Of a DNA stretch of 5,804 nt, positions 1 through 4,978 are shown piece by piece. Within the stretch, counting starts at the first letter, position 1. Each line of letters starts with the position of its first letter. Origin of the DNA: an uncultured Limnohabitans sp. (lineage in GTDB: Bacteria > Pseudomonadota > Gammaproteobacteria > Burkholderiales > Burkholderiaceae_C); NCBI RefSeq assembly GCF_937889215.1, contig NZ_CALBEX010000545.1:1-5804 (forward strand), given 5' to 3'. The position numbers were made by a program, and so were the translations under genes. The notes beneath the pieces were generated by a model, which ran no database searches, was not told where the DNA came from, and saw nothing but the letters and a program-made list of their open reading frames with translations.

Positions 1-426
1 CACCTCGTGATCCTCTACACCGGCCAGCTTGACGCTGAAGTCAACATGACCACCTTGTGCCGCCAGATGGCCGATGCCATGCTCACCGTCAAGGACGAGG
101 AAGGCCAACAGGTCTTTCCGACCGGCGGCACGCGTGTACTGGCCTATCCTGCACCGCACTATGCCGTGGCCGATGGCGGTGCAGCAGGGCGAGAAGCAGG
201 AGGCACGGGCGACTACGCTTTTGTGTACCTCAACCTGCGCATGGGCCGGGGCCGAAGCGAGGCCACCCAGCAACGTGCTGGGCAAACCTTGCTCGAAGTG
301 GCCAAGGCCTTTTTTGCCCCCGTCATGGCCCAACGTCACATCGGCATCACGCTGCAAATTGATGTCGGCCCCGAGGTGTTTGATGCCAAGCACAGCAACC
401 TCCATCCGCTTTTCAACAAGGCCTGA
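1..426 (+). CDS. hpaF: 5-carboxymethyl-2-hydroxymuconate isomerase (5' end cut off by window edge)
   Basis: This cytoplasmic enzyme of the tautomerase superfamily isomerises 5-carboxymethyl-2-hydroxymuconate semialdehyde-derived acid (CHM) in homoprotocatechuate meta-cleavage. The frame is open from base 1, reading HLVILYTG. Family members begin Met-Pro-His, with Pro as the catalytic N-terminal residue, so about two codons, including that Pro, lie just outside the window; the GTG at base 7 is not the likely start. Family landmarks that I see are FPTGGTR (Arg near residue 47), VADGG, DYAFV and GRGRS (Arg near 87), ending HPLFNKA. The length of about 141 aa exceeds the roughly 126 aa of E. coli HpaF, partly through a Gly/Ala-rich insertion (GAAGREAGGTG) before DYAFV. 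Only 3 nt separate its stop from hpaH, so the two are almost certainly cotranscribed. Identification rests on remembered family motifs and on the neighbouring hpaH and hpaI. Confidence 0.88.
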   Translation, partial: HLVILYTGQLDAEVNMTTLCRQMADAMLTVKDEEGQQVFPTGGTRVLAYPAPHYAVADGGAAGREAGGTGDYAFVYLNLRMGRGRSEATQQRAGQTLLEVAKAFFAPVMAQRHIGITLQIDVGPEVFDAKHSNLHPLFNKA

Positions 427-429
427 AAC

Positions 430-1251
430 ATGTCCGTGTTCACCGAAGACCAAATCCAGCAGCTCGCGCACGAGCTGAACCAGTCCGAAAAATCCCGGGT
501 GCAAATTGAGCACTTTTCCAAGCGCTACCCGGGCATGACCATCGAAGACGGCTACCGCATCAACCGCGCCTGGATGCAGATCAAATTCGCTGAAGGGCGC
601 ACCCTGATCGGCCACAAAATTGGCCTGACCAGCCGCGCCATGCAGGTGTCCAGCCAGATCGACGAGCCCGACTACGGCACGCTGCTGGACGACATGCGCT
701 ACACCTGCACGCCCGGCCAAGTGCTGGACATCCCCTTCACCGCTTTCATCGCGCCGCGTGTTGAGGTGGAGCTGGCTTTCATCCTCAAAAAAGAGCTGCG
801 CGGCCCCAACGTGACGGTGCAGCAAGTTTTGGACGCCACCGACTACGTCACGCCCGCCATCGAGATCATCGATTCGCGCATTGAGCAATTCGACCGCCAC
901 ACCAAGGTCATGCGCAAGGTGTTTGACACCATCAGCGACAACGCGGCGAATGCGGGCATCGTGCTCGGGGCCAAGCGGGTCGATCCGCTCACGACCGACC
1001 TGCCGTGGTGCGGGGCGGTACTGCGACAAAACGGCGTGGTCGAAGAAACCGGTTTGGCGGCGGGCGTGCAAGGACACCCGGCGGTGGGCATCGCCTGGTT
1101 GGCGAACAAACTGGCTCCGTGGGGCGAGCACCTGCAAGCAGGCGAAATCGTGCTGGCCGGCTCGTTCACCAAACCGGCGGTGGCCAAAGTGGGTGATGTG
1201 TTTGATGTGGACTATGGGCCGCTGAGCAAACTGGAGTTTCGGTTTGTTTGA
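430..1251 (+). CDS. hpaH: 2-oxo-hept-4-ene-1,7-dioate hydratase
   Basis: The 273-aa product should add water to 2-oxohept-4-ene-1,7-dioate to give 4-hydroxy-2-oxoheptane-1,7-dioate, a metal-dependent cytoplasmic step just before the HpaI aldolase. It matches the HpaH/MhpD branch of the fumarylacetoacetate hydrolase fold along its whole length: TIEDGYRI (37-44), [15 protein letters not shown] (54-68, with Lys63), [10 protein letters not shown] (74-83), the acidic metal motif VEVEL (Glu112, Glu114) with Glu145 in [21 protein letters not shown] (163-176), GVAAG-like GLAAGV (208-213) and AWLANKLAP (222-230). E. coli HpaH is 267 aa, so the gene looks complete and intact. The ATG at 430 is preceded by AAGG at 418-421, 8 nt away, inside the end of hpaF, which fits coupled translation. 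The MhpD-type 2-hydroxypentadienoate hydratases are close relatives, but the hpaF and hpaI neighbours favour HpaH. Confidence 0.95.
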   Translation: MSVFTEDQIQQLAHELNQSEKSRVQIEHFSKRYPGMTIEDGYRINRAWMQIKFAEGRTLIGHKIGLTSRAMQVSSQIDEPDYGTLLDDMRYTCTPGQVLDIPFTAFIAPRVEVELAFILKKELRGPNVTVQQVLDATDYVTPAIEIIDSRIEQFDRHTKVMRKVFDTISDNAANAGIVLGAKRVDPLTTDLPWCGAVLRQNGVVEETGLAAGVQGHPAVGIAWLANKLAPWGEHLQAGEIVLAGSFTKPAVAKVGDVFDVDYGPLSKLEFRFV

Positions 1252-1294
1252 GCGTTTGGATGCGTCTGCAGTGGCTTCGTCTTGCGTTAGCGGG

Positions 1295-1382
1295 AGGATG
1301 TTGGGGCCGGGGTGGCGACCCGAGCTCAGAGGCGCTTCGCTTTGCCACATCGCCCGAGCCGCCACCCCGACCCCAACATCCT
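1295..1382. repeat. Long imperfect inverted repeat / extended stem-loop
   Basis: The left arm 1295-1317 (AGGATGTTGGGGCC then GGGGTGGCG) is the reverse complement of the right arm 1360-1382 at 22 of 23 positions; the single mismatch is C1307 opposite A1370. Inside, GCTC at 1324-1327 can pair with GAGC at 1356-1359, and GGCG at 1331-1334 with CGCC at 1351-1354. The whole element can therefore fold into one long hairpin with a 6-nt bulge, a small internal loop and a 16-nt terminal loop (1335-1350). No T-run follows on either strand, so it is not a classic intrinsic terminator. The size and shape resemble dispersed palindromic elements of REP/BIME type or a short non-autonomous element, but no GTAG-type REP head, terminal duplication or other copy is visible in this window. 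The repeat is directly seen; its role is inference. Confidence 0.9.
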
Positions 1383-1403
1383 GTGAGCCTTCATCCCTTT
1401 AAA

Positions 1404-1410
1404 ACGAGGA
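1404..1410 (+). promoter_or_regulatory. Ribosome binding site of hpaI (decides the start)
   Basis: ACGAGGA lies 8 nt upstream of the ATG at 1419. This good Shine-Dalgarno match, together with HpaI family similarity beginning right after this ATG, fixes the start here rather than at the in-frame TTG/ATG codons upstream that would read through the inverted repeat. Confidence 0.8.
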
Positions 1411-1418
1411 AATATCCC

Positions 1419-2234
1419 ATGAACACGCCTGTGAATCTTTTCAAACAAGCCCTTCAAAACAAACAGCCCCAGATCGGCCTTTGGATGGGCCTGGCCAGCG
1501 CTTACACCGCCGAAATCTGCGCCTTGGCCGGCTTTGACTGGCTGGTGATCGATGGCGAACACACGCCCAACGACCTGCGCAGCATCCAGGCCCAACTGCA
1601 AACCCTGGCCGCTTACCCCAGCAGCCACCCGGTGTGCCGCGTGCCTGTGGGAGAGACAGCGCTCATCAAACAATACCTCGACTTGGGTGCGCAAAACATC
1701 TTGGTGCCCATGGTCGACACGGCCGAGCAAGCCGCCCAGCTGGTGCAGGCCATGCGCTACCCGCAGGACGACGGGCAGGGCGGTGTGCGCGGCATGGCCG
1801 GGGCGCGGGCTTCGCGCTGGGGGCACTATCCGGATTACTTCAAGCGCGCCAACGAAGAAGTCTGCCTCTTGGTGCAAGTCGAATCACGCGAAGCGCTGAA
1901 GAACCTCGATGCGATTGCCGCCACACCGGGTGTGGACGGCGTGTTCATTGGTCCAGCCGATTTGTCGGCCAGCATGGGCCATGTGGGCAACGCCGCGCAC
2001 CCCGAAGTGCAAGCGGCCATCGAAGACGCCATCGCCCGCATTTTGAAAGCAGGCAAAGCCCCCGGCATCCTCACGCCCGACCGCCAACTCGCCGCGCACT
2101 ACCTGTCGCTGGGCGCGGTGTTTGTGGCAGTGGGCCTGGACACCCAACTCTTGATGCGCCACACCACCGATTTGGCGGCGCATTTCAAGTCGAACTTGCC
2201 TGTTGCTGCAACCGTCAAAGGCGCAACGTATTAA
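1419..2234 (+). CDS. hpaI: 4-hydroxy-2-oxoheptane-1,7-dioate aldolase
   Basis: The 271-aa product is a class II (metal-dependent) pyruvate aldolase with a TIM-barrel fold of the HpcH/HpaI family. It cleaves 4-hydroxy-2-oxoheptane-1,7-dioate to pyruvate and succinate semialdehyde, the last ring-fission step of homoprotocatechuate breakdown. Visible landmarks are [10 protein letters not shown] (18-27), [14 protein letters not shown] (39-52, catalytic His48), Arg74 in VCRVP, NILVPMV (93-99), ARASRWG (129-135), [12 protein letters not shown] (152-163, metal ligand Glu155), [14 protein letters not shown] (174-187, metal ligand Asp181) and GKAPGIL. These correspond to His45, Arg70, Glu149 and Asp175 of the E. 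coli enzyme (262 aa), with offsets of 3 to 6. GarL and RhmA are related, but the [15 protein letters not shown] and [12 protein letters not shown] stretches follow HpaI closely. The gene looks intact. It stands apart from hpaH by the hairpin-bearing gap, which may separate its expression from that of hpaF-hpaH. Confidence 0.95.
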   Translation: MNTPVNLFKQALQNKQPQIGLWMGLASAYTAEICALAGFDWLVIDGEHTPNDLRSIQAQLQTLAAYPSSHPVCRVPVGETALIKQYLDLGAQNILVPMVDTAEQAAQLVQAMRYPQDDGQGGVRGMAGARASRWGHYPDYFKRANEEVCLLVQVESREALKNLDAIAATPGVDGVFIGPADLSASMGHVGNAAHPEVQAAIEDAIARILKAGKAPGILTPDRQLAAHYLSLGAVFVAVGLDTQLLMRHTTDLAAHFKSNLPVAATVKGATY

Positions 2235-2261
2235 TTGGGATCTGACCTCAATTCAATGAAC

Positions 2262-2266
2262 AAGGA
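2262..2266 (+). promoter_or_regulatory. Ribosome binding site of the class II aldolase gene (decides the start)
   Basis: AAGGA lies 7 nt before the ATG at 2274. An in-frame ATG also occurs at 2256, six codons earlier, but the Shine-Dalgarno sequence then falls inside the coding region and nothing comparable precedes 2256. The 2274 start, giving MFPAPQPV, is preferred. Confidence 0.65.
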
Positions 2267-2273
2267 AACCACG

Positions 2274-3062
2274 ATGTTCCCCGCCCCCCAACCGGTCGTG
2301 CCCTCGCTGCAAGCGCGGGTGCACCCCGATGAATGGCAAGCCCGCCTGGAGCTGGCCGCCTGTTACCGTGTCTTTGCCCTGCTGGGCTGGACCGAGATGA
2401 TTTACAACCACATCACGCTGCGCCTGCCGGACAGCGTCACGGGGGGTGAGAAACAGTTTTTGATCAACCCCTTTGGCCTGCATTACAGCGAAGTCACGGC
2501 CAGCAATTTGGTCAAGATCGACGTGCAAGGGCGCGTGCTGGATGGCTCGCCTTACCCCGTCAACCCGGCGGGTTTCACGGTCCATGCCGCGGTGCACGAA
2601 GGCCTGGCCGGAGCTCATTGCGTGATGCACACCCACACCACGGCGGGCGTGGCGGTGGCCTGTGTGCAAGGCGGTTTGCAGCAGACCAATTTTTACAGCG
2701 CCCAGCTGCACAACATGGTGGCCTACCATGACTTCGAGGGCATCACCATCCACGCCGAAGAAGCGCCGCGCCTGTTGCGCAGCATCGGCGACAAACAAGC
2801 CGTCATCTTGCGCAACCACGGCCTGCTGGCTTGGGGCCACACCTTGGCGCAAACCTTTGCGGTGCTCTGGACCTTGCAGCGCGCCTGCGAAATCCAGCTG
2901 GCCACTTTCAGCATGGGCCAGCCCATTGTGGTTCCTAAGGCCGTTGCCGAACAATGCACCAGGGACGCCCTGCAGTTCAACCCGAACCACGGCGCAGGCC
3001 AAGACGTATTTCAATCGCTGGTGCGCCAAGTCGACCGGCAAGACAAGGGGTGGCGAGTATGA
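2274..3062 (+). CDS. Class II aldolase/adducin family protein
   Basis: The 262-aa protein is of the AraD/FucA/adducin-head fold, which binds a divalent metal through histidines. Visible are WTEMIYNHITLRLP (39-52), FLINPFGLHYSEV (62-74), NPAGFTVHAAVH (97-108), the metal motif HTH (His119, His121) in CVMHTHTTAG, FYSAQLHNMVAYHDFEG (140-156) and ILRNHGLLAWG (178-188, third ligand His182). Glycine (Gly100) stands where FucA-type aldolases carry the acid/base Glu73, by my hand alignment on the following His; the NPAGF form is typical of the adducin-like branch, many of whose members have unknown chemistry. True aldol cleavage is therefore not assured; decarboxylase, epimerase or dehydratase-like activity is possible. 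It lies 39 bp after hpaI, and its stop overlaps the next start (ATGA). The neighbours suggest a cytoplasmic catabolic role on a small oxo or hydroxy acid; the substrate is not predictable. The family call is secure. Confidence 0.9.
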   Translation: MFPAPQPVVPSLQARVHPDEWQARLELAACYRVFALLGWTEMIYNHITLRLPDSVTGGEKQFLINPFGLHYSEVTASNLVKIDVQGRVLDGSPYPVNPAGFTVHAAVHEGLAGAHCVMHTHTTAGVAVACVQGGLQQTNFYSAQLHNMVAYHDFEGITIHAEEAPRLLRSIGDKQAVILRNHGLLAWGHTLAQTFAVLWTLQRACEIQLATFSMGQPIVVPKAVAEQCTRDALQFNPNHGAGQDVFQSLVRQVDRQDKGWRV

Positions 3063-4042
3063 AAGTCTGTATTTACGGCGCTGGCGCCATCGGTGGCTGG
3101 ATCGGCACGCACCTGGCCCGGCAAGGGTGCAACTTGAGCGCGGTCGCGCGAGGTGCCACGCTTGAAGCCCTGCAACAACACGGCTTGCTGCTGCGGCAAG
3201 GCGACGAAGACATGCACACCTCATTGGTGGCCCGCGAGAACCCGGCCGACCTCGGTGTGCAAGACTTGGTGATCGTGTCAGTGAAAGCCCCCGCCATGGC
3301 CGAAGTGGCCCACCACATCGCCCCCTTGCTGGGCCCGGACACCGTGGTCTTGACCGCCATGAATGGCGTGCCTTGGTGGTTTTTGCAAGGCTTTGGGGGC
3401 GCGCTGTCGGGGGCCACTTTGGAGTCGGTAGACCCTGCCGGCGCGATCGCGCAGCGCATTCCCGCAGCCCAGGTCATCGGCTGTGTGGTGCACGCGAGCT
3501 GCTCGGTCGACATGCCCGGCGTGATCCGGCACCACTTTGGCAACGGCTTGATTGTGGGCGAGCCCAGTGGGACCGACACGCCGCGTGTGCAGGCGCTGGG
3601 GGCTTTGTTGGCGCAGGCGGGTTTCAACGCCACGGTCTCGCCCCAAATCCAGAAAGACGTTTGGTACAAGCTCTGGGGCAACATGACCATCAACCCCATC
3701 AGCGCCTTCACCGGAGCCACCACCAACGTGATCCTGGACGATCCGCTGGTGCGCGATTTTGTCTCCCGCATCATGCTCGAGGCCAAGGCCATTGGTGAGC
3801 GCATCGGCATCCCGATCGCGCAGACGCCCGAAGACCGCCACGCCGTCACACGCAAGCTGGGAGCCTTTCGCACCTCGATGCTGCAAGACGTGGACGCGGG
3901 CAAGCCGGTCGAGCTCGATGCCCTAGTGGCCTCGGTGCGGGAGTTGGGACAGCTGACCAAGGTGGCCACGCCCTTCACCGATGCCTTGCTGGGCCTCAGT
4001 CGCCTGCATGCCAGGGGTTTGGGGCTGTACCCGCAACAATGA
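3059..4042 (+). CDS. 2-dehydropantoate 2-reductase (PanE/ApbA) family oxidoreductase
   Basis: This 327-aa, probably NADPH-dependent cytoplasmic reductase belongs to the ketopantoate reductase family, which reduces 2-oxo acids to 2-hydroxy acids. The N-terminal Rossmann motif is GAGAIG (7-12); VSVKAP (74-79) and MNGVPWW (101-107, Asn102) follow. The C-terminal helical domain carries WYKLWGNMTINPISA (202-216) with Lys204, Asn208 and Asn212 aligning with E. coli PanE Lys176, Asn180 and Asn184, and SMLQDVDAGKPVELD with Ser273 and Glu285 matching Ser244 and Glu256. The active site therefore appears complete. The start overlaps the upstream stop (ATGA) and has AAGGGG at 3045-3050, 8 nt away, so translation is probably coupled to the class II aldolase-like gene. 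Such PanE homologues in catabolic operons need not make pantoate; no panB or panC is nearby. I infer that it acts on the same or a linked metabolite as its partner. The E. coli enzyme is about 303 aa. Confidence 0.9.
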   Translation: MKVCIYGAGAIGGWIGTHLARQGCNLSAVARGATLEALQQHGLLLRQGDEDMHTSLVARENPADLGVQDLVIVSVKAPAMAEVAHHIAPLLGPDTVVLTAMNGVPWWFLQGFGGALSGATLESVDPAGAIAQRIPAAQVIGCVVHASCSVDMPGVIRHHFGNGLIVGEPSGTDTPRVQALGALLAQAGFNATVSPQIQKDVWYKLWGNMTINPISAFTGATTNVILDDPLVRDFVSRIMLEAKAIGERIGIPIAQTPEDRHAVTRKLGAFRTSMLQDVDAGKPVELDALVASVRELGQLTKVATPFTDALLGLSRLHARGLGLYPQQ

Positions 4043-4046
4043 GGGC

Positions 4047-4964
4047 ATGAGTTCACCCCGCATCGCCTCGCCACCCGGTTTGACCGGTGCCGCATTTGCC
4101 ACCTTGCTGCTGATCGCATTCATGATGGGGGCCAACCATGTGGCCGCCCGCACCGCCTTCAACCACGGGTTGGATGTGGTCACGGCGGTGACGGTGCGCA
4201 GCGGTGTCACCGCCTGTGTGGTGGCGCTGATCTTGTGGCAACAAAAGGTGGCCTTTCGCGTGAAGCCCGGGCAACGCAAATACTTGGGCGCAGTGGGCCT
4301 GCTGATCGCCGTGCAAAGCGTGTGTTTGTATTCGGCGGTGGCGCGTTTGCCCGTGGCACTGGCCTTGCTGGCCTTCAACACTTACCCGCTGACCACGGCC
4401 CTGTGGGCCAAAATTTTGTACGGCCACCAACCCGAGCGCGCCGTGCTGTGGGCCATGCCAGTGATGATGGCTGGGCTGGCCCTGGCACTGGACGTGCTGG
4501 GTGCCGCCTCGGGTTTGGGCGCAGCGCGGCATTGGGGGGAAATCGGGGCTGGCGTGGGTTTTGCCTTGGCAGCATCGACGACTTTTGGCCTGGCCTTGGT
4601 GCTCACCCAGCACGAGACCGTGGGTGTGGACGGCCGTCTGCGCACCTTCACCACCATGGCCACCGTGGGCGTGTTGGCCGCGAGCGTGGCCCTCACGCAA
4701 GGCGGCTTTCAGTGGCCGCAGGCTGTGCCCGGCTGGTGGGGCCTGGCTCTGCTGACTTTTCTGTATGGCACCGCCTTCACCATCATGTTCACCGTGCTGC
4801 CCAAGTTGGGCGTGGTGAGCAACTCGGCCATCATGAACGTCGAGCCCGTGTTTGCGCTGGTGCTGGCCTGGGCGCTGCTGGGCCAGGCCATTGCCCCCAT
4901 GCAATTGCTGGGGGCGGCCGTGGTGGTGTCTGCCGTGCTGTGGCTGGGCTTGCGCAAGCCCTGA
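4047..4964 (+). CDS. EamA/DMT-superfamily membrane transporter
   Basis: The 305-aa inner-membrane protein has about ten hydrophobic helices, at roughly 13-33, 43-64, 80-98, 102-124, 133-150, 164-187, 202-217, 229-252, 258-278 and 286-302. These form two EamA repeats of five helices, as in the RhaT/YdcZ-like drug/metabolite transporters. Typical features are the MGANHVAAR stretch in helix 1, the short LPVALALLAFNTYPL loop-helix in repeat 1 and its counterpart NSAIMNVEPVFALVLAW in repeat 2, and the basic end LRKP. The ATG at 4047 lies 4 nt after the PanE-like stop; GAGGG at 4041-4045 is too close to be an ideal ribosome binding site, so expression probably relies on coupling. In-frame ATGs at 3981 and 4008 have no better signal and would lengthen the N-terminus without hydrophobic content. 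The substrate is unknown; the context permits import or export of an organic acid tied to the neighbouring enzymes. Confidence 0.88.
   Translation: MSSPRIASPPGLTGAAFATLLLIAFMMGANHVAARTAFNHGLDVVTAVTVRSGVTACVVALILWQQKVAFRVKPGQRKYLGAVGLLIAVQSVCLYSAVARLPVALALLAFNTYPLTTALWAKILYGHQPERAVLWAMPVMMAGLALALDVLGAASGLGAARHWGEIGAGVGFALAASTTFGLALVLTQHETVGVDGRLRTFTTMATVGVLAASVALTQGGFQWPQAVPGWWGLALLTFLYGTAFTIMFTVLPKLGVVSNSAIMNVEPVFALVLAWALLGQAIAPMQLLGAAVVVSAVLWLGLRKP
4946..4961. terminator. Perfect 16-bp palindrome at the convergent junction, possible transcription-end hairpin
   Basis: GGGCTTGCGCAAGCCC is identical to its own reverse complement. It covers the last codons of the transporter gene and lies 17 bp downstream of the stop of the opposite-strand dehydrogenase. 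It can form a 6-bp stem with a GCGC loop, and GCT at 4943-4945 can extend the stem with AGC at 4964-4966 past a 2-nt bulge. No T-run follows in either direction, so intrinsic termination is doubtful. Its place between convergent genes makes a shared 3'-end structure plausible; it could also be a coincidence of codons for Gly-Leu-Arg-Lys-Pro. Confidence 0.35.
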
Positions 4965-4978
4965 GCTTCATCACAAAT

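Larger units (their letters stand above)
1252..1418. other. hpaH-hpaI intergenic region
   Basis: This is the only sizeable gap (167 bp) in the + strand gene run. Most of it is a long inverted repeat (1295-1382). The 43 bp before the repeat hold nothing I can recognise, and the 36 bp after it carry the hpaI ribosome binding site. I could not identify a convincing sigma-70 promoter. The frame of hpaI stays open back to a TTG at 1248 that overlaps the hpaH stop, but that extension (57 codons, Arg/Pro-rich) has no resemblance to the HpaI family and is read through the repeat, so it is best treated as non-coding. Confidence 0.8.

Noticed and set aside
1295..1382. Classical Rho-independent terminator after hpaH.
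   Set aside because: Neither strand has a T-run after the stem, and the stem is much longer than usual. It is reported as an inverted repeat instead.
1383..1418. A sigma-70 promoter for hpaI (TTTAAAAC near 1398 as a -10-like element).
   Set aside because: No acceptable -35 element lies at the right spacing, and the A/T stretch sits too close to the ribosome binding site.
1419..2234. GarL or RhmA (sugar-acid pyruvate aldolases) as the identity of the aldolase, prompted by the nearby GarR-like gene.
   Set aside because: The sequence follows HpaI at several distinctive stretches, and the gene sits directly after hpaF and hpaH.
2253..3224. Long open frame of 323 codons on the - strand, opposite the aldolase-like gene.
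   Set aside because: It lies wholly antisense to a gene with clear family motifs, is His/Arg/Gln-rich without recognisable domains, and is explained by high GC at codon third positions.
3059..4042. Calling this gene panE with a pantothenate-synthesis role.
   Set aside because: Active-site residues support the family, but no pantothenate genes are nearby and the context is catabolic; a gene symbol would overstate the evidence.
3073..4119. Open frame of 348 codons on the - strand, opposite the PanE-like gene.
   Set aside because: It is antisense to an intact reductase with a complete active site; its composition (Ser/Arg/Pro/Cys-rich) shows no known fold.
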